From: Megalonaias nervosa
Taxonomy: Eukaryota; Mollusca; Bivalvia; Unionida; Unionidae
Length of the DNA: 64,000 bases
Reading direction: 5' to 3'
Assembly (NCBI GenBank): GCA_016617855.1
Contig: JAECUM010003274.1
Location: 1-64,000 of the forward strand
The notes beneath the pieces are model-generated. The model made no database searches and had not been told where the DNA came from. It saw nothing but the letters and a program-made list of their open reading frames with translations. Position numbers and translations under genes: made by a program. Below are positions 48,346 through 60,867 of this stretch, in pieces. The stretch's first letter is position 1; each line of letters begins with the position of its first letter.

Positions 48346-49802
48346 ACTGATGTGTTGGATATTGTTCTTAAAAGACGCTGTGGAAAGGATAAAGCAGCTA
48401 TAAAAAAGAATGTGGAAAACACATTCCAAACTTAGAACTTGTTCAGACAAGAAAGCCAACCAGAAACTAGATCTAGTGTGAATTATACTGTCCCTTAATA
48501 TGAAATGGCATTCACTGTTAACCTGAATGGGTTATCTCTCCTCACTACCCCCCCCACCCTGGTACATGCACATCATCATCCAAGTTATTTTTCTAGTCAA
48601 TATACAAAGCAAATAACTGAATAGTTTATTAGTTATTTATTACTTTAAAGCCTCAAAGCTTACACCAAATTTACAGATAAATAAATATCATGACCTATAC
48701 AAAATAATGTCATGTTACTACGCTTTATTTTCATACCACGAGTATTAATACAATGAATGATAAGATGTATTTGGAATATAAAATGTGGCCTTCATGAACA
48801 AAAAGAATGCAAGCTATCCTTCTCAATAAACAATTTTTGAAAATAATTTAATTTCAATATGAATTTAACCCATTTACACTAATCTGAAGAAAAACGGACT
48901 TTATGTTTTACACACAAGACATTGTCATTATGTATTTCATCAACTAGATCAGGCAGACTGACGTCAGAAGGGCAAACAATATAAACCATAACTGAGGACA
49001 TATGAATGACCAAATCAATTATAAATGGAAAAAAGTGTGAGACAAATGGCATACAATAATATGATACGATATCAACTGATGAATTTTTTCTACATGTACA
49101 CGATGGCATAAGATAATTATTAGATACATAATGATGAGATATGATACAATGGTACCAATCAGGACATAACATTATTCAATCATGTATAATGCAAACTTAA
49201 GTGAAAACAGTGTAAACCTACTGTATATATTCAGGTATAGGCCCTATCCAACTACAAACAATACAGACTAATGTGGCAACACATTATGTGACAACAGATC
49301 AGAGTCAATAGTGCTCTGTAGGTTGACCCAACTTGTACATAGATAAAAATGGTACACAAGATGATGGATACAAAGACTAATTCAATGATGGGTACTACCA
49401 AAATCAAATTCAAAGTTTAGATATTTAAGTCCATATAGGGCAAAATGAAACAAAACATCACTAGCATTGACTGAAACAAATTAATAACAATTTATCTACT
49501 TGTGACAAGGCTACTTTAGAATTTATATATTTCTGGCAATGATGTGAAAGGTATTGAATAGTTCAGTCTAAATATTAATCCTTGGAGGCATATAACCTGA
49601 CATCATTGTTTTTACTTCAAGAACAATGAAATTCTTTTCAACAATTCTATGAAAAAGCTCAAGTTAATAATTCTAAATACAAATTCTGATGCCATCAACT
49701 CGGACTTTCTGAAACAGCATTGTGAAGAAATATTAATCCTTCCGGTAGAAGTCTGCAAATGACTAGAATTAACACTGATAAAAAACTGACAACTTATTCT
49801 TA
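48346..49802. other. Non-coding host DNA
   Basis: No frame or motif that I can support. A C run lies near 48,549. Confidence 0.5.
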
Positions 49803-49831
49803 AGAGAGAGAGACAGAGAGAGATAGACAGA

Positions 49832-49862
<31 letters not shown>

Positions 49863-49875
49863 GAGAAAGAGAGGG
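49803..49875. repeat. (GA)n microsatellite
   Basis: Interrupted AG/GA dinucleotide run. Confidence 0.9.
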
Positions 49876-50455
49876 GAGTTCATCAAATTCATAACCAAAG
49901 AATGCAAATCACAGATTTAAATTTCATGTCCAAAACTCTGACATCACTTTAGATAAGAGTTTTGAATTTATTGCAATTTTCCCATGACAAGCCCGTGTGT
50001 GATAATCAGCAAGGCTCTAATTTATATGTAATATAGATAAACTTATTTAAGGCCCTTTTTGACAGTAATTCCCCTCCTTAAAGAATGCACAAGGAGCCCC
50101 AAGCCATAACTTGAAACAAGGACTCTCCCCCCCCCCCCCCACAAAGCCATTCACAGGTCTAAAGCCAGCACGGTTAAATGGGATAAAAGCACCTTAGTAC
50201 ATGTAGTAATTATCATAGGAAACAGCTTTCATAATTACTTCCCTTTAATAACTCTCCAGTATTATTTAGATATCTGCCTTACAAACATCTTGCACAAGCT
50301 GATTTTATTAAAAATTTTATGAGCTAGAAAACCAAGATTCTACCTCCAAACAGCTTATAATAATAAGTGTGATAAAAGAAACTTAGAAGATATTATGTAT
50401 CTGTGGCAAAATCACTGAACATGTTATACAATTAATGACACTTGTTGAATACAGC
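49876..50455. other. Non-coding host DNA
   Basis: No supported feature. A C run lies at about 50,128-50,140. Confidence 0.5.
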
Positions 50456-50585
50456 TTTATGTTGTTGTTTTGGGATTTAACACCATTTTTAATCACAAGA
50501 TAGGTTACATACTGTATGGTGACCAGTTCAACTGATTGAGGAAGAATCCCAGAAAATCCCAGTAAGACCAATGTGAAGTTTTATG
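50456..50585. repeat. Dispersed repeat, copy 1
   Basis: TGTTGTTTTGGGATTTAACA...CACAAGAT...GGAAGAATCCCAG is similar to 60,496-60,610. The pair suggests a dispersed non-autonomous repeat of this genome; the family is unknown to me. Confidence 0.55.
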
Positions 50586-52017
50586 AACCAGGAAATCTCA
50601 TACTGAGTGACAAAATGAACAGCCAATATCATGGGGTTACTGGTTTACAAAGCCAATTTTCTCCTTTCCCCCTAAAACAAAGGTCAGATATTGTTTATTA
50701 TATTATTTAGATGAAAACATTACAGCTCAATTTGTTTTGGCAAGAAAAGACATTTTAACTTCTTCATGCCTTGAATATAATGCTATGATGGTACAAACTT
50801 GTCAATAGGGCTATGACCATAAATGATGAGTCATCATCCATTGAAAAGCCAGTCCTCACAGAAATTACATAAAAAAACCACTAATAACACACTCTAGAAG
50901 CTTACATAATTGATCCAAAAGATGAACAACACACTCTGCCTAGGGGAGATAAATGTGACTGGGACTGAAACTTGTTTTTGAATTCAGCAAAAATATTTAC
51001 AACAGATAAGAAAATACACTAAAATACTTTACATAACAATCACAGATACTATAAATGAAACAAAAAAATGTATGCAAACTTTATATATGTATAGTAACAT
51101 ATAAAAGTCTGGGAGCATAGTAACTTGTATTGGAGTAAAAAAAATTTGAAGATGATGAGGCACAAAAAACCAAAAGATTCTTCCAGAATGATCTTCGATT
51201 TAACCTGACAGGTGTCTGCATATCACAATGCACTTTACAATTGACTGAACAATAAAATTAAAAGTTTTTGTTGTAGAAAAATTTGACAATCACAACAAAA
51301 TAAACTGGAATATTTTTTTTTTAAAAATCTGAATCTATTTTATTACAATAAGGCTGAGTTACACCACTGTTCATTGGGTCAAATTACACCTGTATTCATT
51401 TATTATCAAAAAGAATGTGTCCTTTCAACTTAATCTTTTGAAAAGATTACTGTACGAATAAGTACAGTTACCATGGGAATTACCACCATGAGATGATGTA
51501 GGCACAACTATTTTACATGAACAAGCAGATCTGTAAACTTCGTATGGGAAAAAGTACTATAAAATAAATGTCTCTGTTTTCGAGTTGCAAGTTGATCTTG
51601 ATAATAAGGCAGACCTGACATCATTCAATTACCAAACAAATAACAAAGATGACAACAAAAGAATGCTTTCTAAAATGGAATAATCCCATCTAAAAACACC
51701 AAGTAACCTGCTGAAAGCATCATTCAACAAGTTTATTACTTAATTTCACATGATACAATTCATACACAATCTAATGAATTCATTTTCATCGACGGACTAT
51801 TGGAATGCTGATCTTCAGACATGTTCTTACAGCTGGGTTCATGGATTTCAAAGTGTCCTATATTTCAGACATTTTTTCAAAACAAAACATTCAGTTCAGT
51901 AAACTTTGTGAGTTTTAAAATCTGAATCAACCAGAATTGCAAATCTGAATCAATATTTGTTGGATACACATATGCTGAACCAAAATTACTGCAGGAGCTG
52001 GCAGTAGAATGGTCTCA
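50586..52017. other. Non-coding host DNA
   Basis: No coding frame, RNA gene or repeat that I can support. Confidence 0.5.
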
Positions 52018-52380
52018 AAATTCCAGAATAAAGATACAATGTTGAAAGGACGACATAACACTAAATCCCAGAATAAAGATACAATGTTGAAAGGATGACA
52101 TAGCTCTAAATCCCAAAATAAAGATATAATGTTGAAAGGACGACATAGCTCTAAATCCCAGAATAAAGATACAATGCTGAAAGGACGAAAATACTCTATA
52201 TCCCAGGATAAAGATACAATGTTGAAAGGCCAACATAATTCTAAATCCCAGAATAAAGATACAATGTTGAAAGGACGAAATAACTCTATATCCCAGAATA
52301 AAAATACGATGTTGAAAGGATGACATAACTCTATATCCCAGAATAAAGATACAATGTTGAAAGGACTACATAACTACCAG
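52018..52380. repeat. 45-bp minisatellite, about 8 copies
   Basis: The unit contains TCCCAGAATAAAGATACAAT, GTTGAAAGGACGACATAACT and CTAAA. Its length is a multiple of three, so both strands stay open over several copies; this does not indicate coding. Confidence 0.9.
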
Positions 52381-52635
52381 AATAGATATGACTTCAAGCA
52401 AGTCATCAAAACAGTTTTTTGGAGGGAAAAGGTAATACAAAATATTAACAAATAAAGAAAATCAAAGCAGTTGTATAGATTATCTACAATAGAATACAAA
52501 ACTATCACAATATTAAAATGGTTAAGTGACAACATGATGTCTGTACATTCATGACAATGACAATATATGAAAGACTGAAACAATGACAATATATAAGATC
52601 TGGAGAAAAAAACTGAAAAATACAGCTTATGCACA

Positions 52636-53190
52636 AACAAGATGGAGACTTCTATTGCTATATACACTGTCTAGCGGTCACTGACAAGATGGAGGCTTCT
52701 ATTGCTATATACACTGTCTGGCAATGGCTAACAAGATGGAGACTTCTATTCCTTTATACACTGTCTGGCAATGGCTAACAAGATGGAGACTTCTATTCCT
52801 TTATACACTGTCTGGCAATGGCTAACAAGATGGAGACTTCTATTGCTATATACACTGTCTGGCAATGGCTAACAAGATGGAGACTTCTATTGCTATATAC
52901 ACTGTCTGGCGGTCATTGACAAGATGGAGACTTCTATTCCTTTATACACTGTCTGGCAATGGCTAACAAGATGGAGACTTCTATTCCTTTATACACTGTC
53001 TGGCAATGGCTAACAAGATGGAGACTTCTATTGCTATATACACTGTCTGGCGGTCACTGACAAGATGGAGACTTCTATTCCTTTATACACTGTCTGGCAA
53101 TGGCTAACAAGATGGAGACTTCTATTGCTATATACACTGTCTGGCGGTCACTGACAAGATGGAGACTGCTAATGCTATAAACACTGTCTA
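52636..53190. repeat. 47-bp minisatellite, about 11-12 copies
   Basis: The unit contains ACAAGATGGAGACTTCTATT, then GCTATATACACTGTCTGGC. Two variants alternate (GCTATA or CCTTTA; CAATGGCTA or GGTCACTG), which suggests higher-order duplication. Confidence 0.9.
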
Positions 53191-53699
53191 GCATTCAACT
53201 GCATCCAAAATGATTCATTAAGTATTTTATGCACTGCTGCTATGTCCACTTTCAGAGATTACAATTATCAAAGGTTTATGAGTACTGTGTGATGAGGTGT
53301 TCATGGGTGAAGGGTCATTAAACAGCAAACAAACTGGACCAACAAAAAATATTTCATATGCATTCTTTTAAAACCGAAGTACTTTTTCTTCCAAACCATA
53401 AAAATACCCCCCTTTTTCATGAGAATAGTGTAATAGTTATACTGAAATGTAATTAATCAATGATTAAAAAAAAAACCAATCCCACTTTTATCCAAATTCT
53501 CCTTTAACAGAGTCATAGTAATTCTATTTGTAAGCATGAATTTGATGACTGATTAGGTCCAAGAAAGGCGGTTGAATATTTTGAGCAAGAAATACTCAAT
53601 CCAGTATTTTCAGAAGAGATAGATAGATTTACCATTTATGATTATGTCTGTGTGTGATTATGATTTTTGACATAGCTTTAACAATTTTTCAGTCATATC
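53191..53699. other. Non-coding host DNA
   Basis: No supported feature. Confidence 0.5.
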
Positions 53700-53955
53700 T
53701 CTACGATGTCTACAGTGTGGCAGTTTATAGTGATGTCTAGCTCTGGGGCATCATGCCGCAGACATGTAGCATGATGTCCCACCCAGTCACATTATCCTGA
53801 CACCAGGATGACCAGTCCTAACACTAACCTCTTAATGCTGAGCGCCAAGCAAGGCAGCTGTTAGTACCATTTTTGTAAGTCTTTAGTATGACTCGACCGG
53901 GGATCGAACCCACGACCTCCCGCATCCGAGGCGGACGCTCTAAACCATTTATGAG
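53700..53955 (-). mobile_element. tRNA-derived SINE
   Basis: On the minus strand an A-box-like TGGTTTAGAGCGTCCGCC (about 53,930-53,947) and a B-box GGGTTCGATCC (53,901-53,911) form a pol III promoter in a tRNA-like head. A body with GTGACTGGGTGGGACATCAT and ATGCTACATGTCTGCGGCAT follows to about 53,700. It is too altered to be a tRNA gene. Confidence 0.75.
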
Positions 53956-53999
53956 ATGATAATTGTATTTATGTTCTAAACTAGACAGCTGACTCCACT

Positions 54000-54470
54000 A
54001 TTATCTTATCACTTATCAAATGCCATGGCAGTGTTTCCTGATATCATGTTCAAAATCACTGCCCATTATCAAATGCCATGAGTGTTTGAAGATATGTTCA
54101 AAATCACAGATCATAGAATGCGATTACAGTGTTTGCCAATATCATGTTCAAAACCACTTATCATAAAATGCCATGATAGTGTTTGCTGATACCATGCTGA
54201 AAACCACTTCTTATCATAAAATGCTGTAATAGTGTTACTGTTATCATGCTGAAAACCACTTTGTGTCATGAAATGCCATGACAGTGTTTGCAGATACCAT
54301 GTTCAAAACCATGCCAATCACCAAATGCCTTGACAGTGTTTGCAGATACCATGTTCAAAACCATGCCAATCATCAAATGTCACGGCAGTGTTTGCTGATA
54401 TCATGTTCAAAACCACTCCCAATCATCTAAAACCACTGCAATGCCTGTTCACATTATGTTCAAAACCATT
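54000..54470. repeat. About 52-bp minisatellite, degenerate, about 9 copies
   Basis: The unit contains AAATGCCATGACAGTGTTTG, CAGATACCATGTTCAAAACC and ATGCCAATCACC. Confidence 0.8.
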
Positions 54471-55226
54471 ACTGTACCAATCCAAACATGCTGAATTTTA
54501 CCCAAATATGTACTAAATTATCAGAGAAGTATTTCACAACAGAAAACAACAGCTTGGACAGGTAACAGAATTTCAAAGTAACGTACTACTATTGTCAAAT
54601 TTTCCCCCAGAATTTTTTAACATCTGTTTGATGATTCGGTTTAACAGAATATGCTGTGCTGTGGAATTTTACATCCACTCTGATGAAATATCATCCCTGA
54701 CAATTTTTGTACGACCTTGAAAATACTGGTTGTCAATCAATTACAGAGCAAAAATTCATGGACAACAAGCTTAAAAAGATTCAATCATAAAATTTCTTGA
54801 TTTTAATGAAATGATTTCTTGCCTGAAATTTCTAACCAATTATGGCAACATTTGCAATGGCTGGCATCAAAATAAACAGTGATATCAATTCTAATAACCA
54901 ATGGCAATGCTGAAGGGACAAAAGTGTCAGTGATGCAAGTAATGATGTAAACACAATGGTACTGATTACTGCTTTGTAACAATATGATGTTAGATATTTT
55001 ATGAAAAATTGTACACCACAGTAAATACTTGTGTACAGTTAATAGATACGGACATAAAATGCTTAATGATATTTGCAGACATTGCAGCAAAAAGAACAGT
55101 CACAAAACTATACATGCCAAGGGTTTTCAATTTATAGACCGATTAAAAAAAAATAGAAAAGGTCAAAATAACGCAGGTAAGAAAAAAACTTGCATTGTAA
55201 CTGGCAAAATTATCTTGCTGAAAAAT
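54471..55226. other. Non-coding host DNA
   Basis: No supported feature; a few short frames lack any sign of coding. Confidence 0.5.
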
Positions 55227-55507
55227 CAACTAAACATGCATTAGAATATGGTCTGTAAATTGCTTGTTACAATGTGTCCACAAGAAACACAAGCCTAACT
55301 AAACATGCATTAGAATATGATCTGTAAATTGCTTGTTACAATGTGTCCACAAGAAACACAAGCCTAACTAAACATGCATTAGAATATGGTCTGTAAATTG
55401 CTTGTTACAATGTGTCTACAAGAAACACAAGCCTAACTAAACATGCATTAGAATATGGTCTGTAAATTGCTTGTTACAATGTGTCCACAAGAAACACAAG
55501 CCTAACT
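55227..55507. repeat. 69-bp minisatellite, four copies
   Basis: The unit contains AACTAAACATGCATTAGAAT, ATGGTCTGTAAATTGCTTGT, TACAATGTGTCCACAAGAAA and CACAAGCCT. Copies are nearly identical, so the expansion is recent. Confidence 0.9.
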
Positions 55508-58500
55508 AATAGGCTGGAAAAAATAATGACCTGGTCAATCTGACAAACTGATCTACAACGCTGACTACACGTCATACATCGACTCCATTGTTGTTGTCAT
55601 AACCGTACCATTTTATGATTAGCTTCATGATGTATAATTAATAATAGGACAAGTTACACATAGCATTCCCTTGAAAATAAATGAAAATTATCACATAGCA
55701 CAGGGAGGCTACATTCCTGAGAACAATGCATGCCAAGAGATCAAGACCTACCAAATAGCCATGTATACAAAATAACAACTGTATCCTTTAGAATTTCAGG
55801 GCAAACAGTTCAAGTTTGTTTTTTCTTTTAAATGCATCCTGTAAGCTATAATTTTAACATATGGGTTAGACCATTATTTCAGGCTGGTGAAATAATTGGT
55901 TTACTTGGTCTCTTTCCCTGTTCTGTGACAAAATTTTGAACCATAATAAATTCAGAAGTAAAGTCCCAATAGTGATGGGAAAATGCTTTTAAAGACGAAT
56001 TTCTCCATGCAAGAAAAAAACAGTGCCATTTAAGGATTATCCTAATGACTGAAATTACTCTGAAATTACAGGAGATAGAAGGAAAATGCAAAGTAAATCA
56101 TCATGTCAAATAACTGTAATAAAAACTGAATACCATTTGGTGAAATCCATGCCTAATGTTTATGGCCTGGTTTGTAAATAAGTCACACCATCCTTAAAAC
56201 AAATTGTGACTGAACTTTAAAAAACCTGAATTACTTTCATTACAGGGATAGAGGTTACTGTGACTCTGCTCCCATTTCAAAGCTCAAAAGGATAACAATT
56301 GTCATTTCACACTTATATATAGGTCTGTATAGCATTTCAAGTACACGTTTGTATACAGGTCTATGTAGTATTTCAAATACACATTTTTGTCAATCATGTC
56401 ACTGTTTTTGTACAATCCCCAAGATTGCATTATTCTTTATATTATTTGTATTTTTTTAATTATTTTACTACTTAATATCACAATCAACATTTTTATCAAT
56501 TAGGATGTAAGGACAATTAATGAATTCATCACAGACTACATAAATTTAGAATCAACCAAAATCAAATGCTTGCAAGAGAGTCATTACACTTGTTGATTTC
56601 GGAACAGGTGAAATCTTTTTAGCTTGTCTTTTTCTTTCCAAGACAGCAAATAATGCTAGTATGACTTGAAATATATTCTTCTCATTTTTTTTTTTACAAA
56701 CATCCATGATATGTTCTTGAGGTTAATGTATAAATCTAATGGGCACTATTTTTACAATAATGGAACACAGAACCAAGAGAAAAATGCCAATAATACGAAA
56801 CAAGACTAACTGAAATAAAACCAAATTCTTAAACAGTCCAAGACATCTAGGAAATAAATACACTCTGCAAACCAAATAACCCAATTGAAATGAAGACAGT
56901 AAACCAGGGCAGGAAGTAACCTGAAATATCAGTCAAAAAAATACAACAACGACGGGGTGCAAAAGAAAAGTTGATTAATAAGGTTTTGAACCTTGCAGCA
57001 TCAAATTGCATTTTGCACCCTCCATTGTTGTTAATTTTCCACAAGATGACACAGCTGGCTCCTTCCTGTATTGGTCTACCCTCTGTTGTTGACAGTTTTA
57101 GCAATTTGGTGGCCAGGGTTGATAAATTCTAAAGCAAATTACTACAGACTTAACCATATTTGCTTGTGCATAATAAATATCATACACTGTAGCTCTAGAT
57201 CTGCCATCTAATTACCACACTAGTGTTAACTTTGTGATCTGCTATCATATTTACCTGCTGAGATGCTAGTAGGATTTTATCCCTAGTTGGGATTTCCCCC
57301 TTGTCACAAAACTAAGCAGGAGTAGAACAAAAATGATGGGGAGGAGGAAACAGCCAGAGCTCAATATTTACATGACACTTTAATATTGGTCTCTCTTTCT
57401 TCATGTTAGACTCTCAAAAAACCCCAACTGAAATCAAAATCTTTTAAAGATGTTGTCTATAATTCTGTAAGCATTAATCTGTTGTTTCTTATCTGTGTAT
57501 GAATATTGTTCTGTACTGAGAACTCCCTTTCCGTTTGCTCTCTGAAGGTGAAAATACATGGTCAGCTTAATCAGCTGGAACAAGTTTGAAAACTTCTCTT
57601 TAGGTTGTTGTGTACAATTTTCTAAAGCTCACAGGTATTGTCTTTTGGATACTTCTGCTCCAAAATAAGACTTTTCATTAACATGAGCTCTGCCAAAGTC
57701 TAACTTGTTTGAATTTGCACTCTACTGACTACTATGCCAGATTTACATTTCCATAATGCTGTATTAGGATTTTAAGTTCAATAATGACATAATCAAACTG
57801 TTCAAAACAGAGGTATTTTGATCAAATAATAGCATTACTTCTTAATATAGTTTTTAGATTCTTATTTGTTAGATTTATCATATCTTAATGCTAGGGCTAT
57901 ATGGTTTTGTAAATTGTGATGAGAAAAGAAACAAAATGTACAATCTGGTTTTAAATTATCTGTACTTTAATTTGGCTTGTTTGTCGGCGATTTCAACATT
58001 TCAAAATACCTCTGAAATGAGGGTTGCCCATCGTGCCGTCTGTGTTTGTCCAACCAGCATGAACATCTGACTCATATTTAATGCCATTTTTTTAGTTCAA
58101 AATCACTCACTGATCTCCATTAACACTTTCCTAGCTTGCATAATCTGATATACTTCCCAACTTTAAAAATAAATTGCCTTCATCACCATGATCAGCCAGT
58201 TTTTGCCAAACAAATTCATCATATAACAATGAACCACAATGAAGCTCAACCATTTTGGGTCTTCTTGATAGACCGTATTATAAACGTGTGTATGTAAAAA
58301 GGTTACTACTATGATAACAGAATACTTGTTAAGTGTCCCAATGTGCCAATCAAATTTAGTCTAACAACCATTCACATCAAGCCCAAGAAACCTATGTAAA
58401 AACAGTTCCGAAAACACACATGTCGTGACAAGTGCAATAATATTTCTACAAACTTGACTTTTGTCTCAACAAGGATTTTAAGGGTGAAAACGGTTGAATA

Positions 58501-58779
58501 AAATTATATATTGCACAGAGTATATTTTCATATACGTCACTTGAAACTAATCTGTGGGAGTTCTCGTGCATCAACACTTTCCAAGAACATAAATTCAGAC
58601 AAATTTTTAACTAATCTGGCAATCATGTGCGTTGGGAGCATCTCTGTACTGGTGGCCACAATAGTGTTATCTTTTTGATGAAGCACTAATCCAAAACTTT
58701 TACCATCTCAGTGGTCTATATTACTCATTTCACGAGTCGAGCCTGTAAAAACTGACATCTTGCAGCACAAAGGCAACAA
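55508..58779. other. Non-coding host DNA downstream of YPEL
   Basis: No frame, RNA gene or clear repeat that I can support. Parts may be a long 3' untranslated region of the minus-strand YPEL gene, but no poly(A) signal can be singled out. Confidence 0.45.
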
Positions 58780-58850
58780 CTGGTCCATAGAACACAGCAA
58801 CTGGTCCACAGAACACAGCAACTGGTCCACTGAAGACAGCAACTTGCTGA
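58780..58850. repeat. 21-bp repeat, three copies
   Basis: AACTGGTCCACAGAACACAGC in tandem with small changes. Confidence 0.8.
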
Positions 58851-60036
58851 AATCAATGTGATTAATACCTACATTAAAAGAAATAGAAGATGGCTTAACT
58901 TTGATGAGTGATTCTTGACATAGCAACACTGTTTTGGCCATGGGCTTAATGTGCATCAGCATCAATACAGTGCTTATGAACAAAATTCAAATGCAAAGTG
59001 TTTGCCATTGACCACAGATCCAAGCCTGCTGTTTGGTACATATTACACACAGCATATACAGTAACTCAAGGAATAAATGAAAGAGGTCTATCATAACTGA
59101 TTACTATTTCTAACTTCAATAACAATTGTTACAACGGTCATTTAAATCTTGTGGTTGGGAATATAGAATTTTTGCACACCAATCAAAAACAATGACAATG
59201 TCTGACAAATTAAACAAATTTACAATGGTCTATCAACATGCCAATACACAAACATGCACAAAGAACACAATGCTTCTAAACTGTAATTATGATGAGTTTT
59301 CTCAATCTAATTCACAATCTTGGCTGTGATGGTGAACAAAGCATAAATGTCAAGGTCATGGGTTTCAAGTATCAAGGTCAAACACAAGATCACATATTTA
59401 ATGAACAATGTTGAACACGAACAGGTGTTGATGAAATCCATCTACAGGACATTTCTGCTTATTATTCCTTTAAGCTTAAATCCCCTTTTATCCCTTCATA
59501 TGCACCCTACCTCACTTCTGTGACAATGTTGTTTGATATGATGTCACAACAAATTCCAATAACGCTGTCAGATGTGCTGCATGTAAGTAAATCCTGTATT
59601 TTCCCACTGTCTCTTTGGCGTGTTACTGCCATCAAATGTAGCAATGAACAATATCACAATAAGCTGACACATCAATATTACACAGTGATAGATAATGCAG
59701 CCAGATTGGATGGTGCTTTCTTGCTTACCTCGAAAGTTTATCTACAATTCCTCTAAATATCTGTGCTTCATGTCATAAAAGAATGTTTCTCTATTGATCC
59801 TGATCCTAAACATGAATTAAGGTACTTGGTCAACAGAAGTCCACGTCTATTTCCTGAAACCATCAAAATCAATGACTGAATTGCTCATTAAGTCTTCAAA
59901 AGGTGATAACTTCACACAACTAAGCTCAAACTTGGTAGAGTTCTTTTGCATTAGACAGTTAAAGAAAGGCGCATTTTCTACATATGCTTTATTATCCATG
60001 ATGATAAAAAGTCAGGGTGCTGTATAAATGTCTGTT
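58851..60036 (-). other. Probable 3' UTR region of the YPEL gene
   Basis: Directly downstream of the YPEL stop on the minus strand, with no coding frame. The end of the transcript cannot be placed. Confidence 0.35.
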
Positions 60037-60126
60037 TCATTCCCAGCCGTTGTCTTTGATCATGTGGGCTAGCTCTATAATGTACTTCCCTTCCTTGTAT
60101 TTCTGGCTGGATTCAAAGGCATGTTC
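60037..60126 (-). CDS. YPEL: Last exon of a Yippee-like (YPEL) gene
   Basis: The minus-strand exon begins after an acceptor ACAG (60,130-60,127) and encodes [20 protein letters not shown] followed by HMIKDNGWE and TGA (60,037-60,039). This is the conserved C-terminus of YPEL1-4-type Yippee proteins, small zinc-binding nuclear/centrosomal proteins of about 120 residues. Only this exon is in view; earlier exons would lie to the right, beyond the LINE and the window edge. It is the only host gene that I can recognise. Confidence 0.85.
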   Translation of the reverse strand, partial: EHAFESSQKYKEGKYIIELAHMIKDNGWE

Positions 60127-60144
60127 CTGTAATGAATCAAACAG

Positions 60145-60305
60145 ACTTGTTATCCATGATGTTAACTGGGATTAATTACACTTGTTATCCATAGTGTTAA
60201 GAATCAGACTTGCTATCCATTGTGTCAACTGGAATTAGACTTGTTATTCATGGTGTTAACTGGAATTAGACTTGTTATCCATGGTGTTAGCTGGAAAACA
60301 TGCCA
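60145..60305. repeat. About 31-bp repeat, about five copies, in the YPEL intron
   Basis: The unit contains AGACTTGTTATCCATGGTGT and TAACTGGAATT, with variation. It begins just inside the last intron of the YPEL gene. Confidence 0.75.
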
Positions 60306-60692
60306 TGGCTAACTCGTGGTTAGAAGTTATTCCTTGTCTGATGGGTAAGAAAAATTAGTATTAAAATTTGCTTGTAAGTAAAATTTTGGATAAGTTGCCC
60401 ATGATTTTAATCAAAAATAGATAAATCTGGATTACTCTCCCTATTTCTGGGTAGCCACTTATATGGATAGTGTTTAACAAAAGTATTCATAAAAAATTGT
60501 TGTTATGGGGTTTTAGCACCATTTTTCAACACAAGATCGGCTATACATGGTGGCTAGTATTACTGGTGGTGGAAGAACCCAGGAAAACCCTTGAAGGGTG
60601 AGTACTTTTGACTACTCATCCATTCAGTGCCCCCATAAAAAGGTACATGTTTAACAAAATGATGACCTGGTTTTTTTTGGGCCCCTCTTTGC
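60306..60692. other. Intronic sequence with dispersed repeat, copy 2
   Basis: No gene. 60,496-60,610 is similar to 50,456-50,585. Confidence 0.5.
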
Positions 60693-60867
60693 CTCAACTA
60701 AGATAAGATAAGAATTCTTTATTTCAGACTACATAGTCCATAGATCTAAATTAATATACGGATATAAAGTAAAACATTGTAAACATAAAAGAACATATAA
60801 ATCATACGTACAAGTATACAGATACATCTACAACAATTAACTGCGCCCTGCATTGTTAAGAATGAAA

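Noticed and set aside
52015..52326. 103-codon frame over the 45-bp repeats
   Set aside because: Open only because the repeat length is a multiple of three; both strands are open.
52018..53190. CRISPR-like arrays
   Set aside because: Direct tandem repeats without unique spacers in an animal genome.
53880..53950. tRNA gene
   Set aside because: A and B boxes are present but the cloverleaf is not complete and a SINE body follows.
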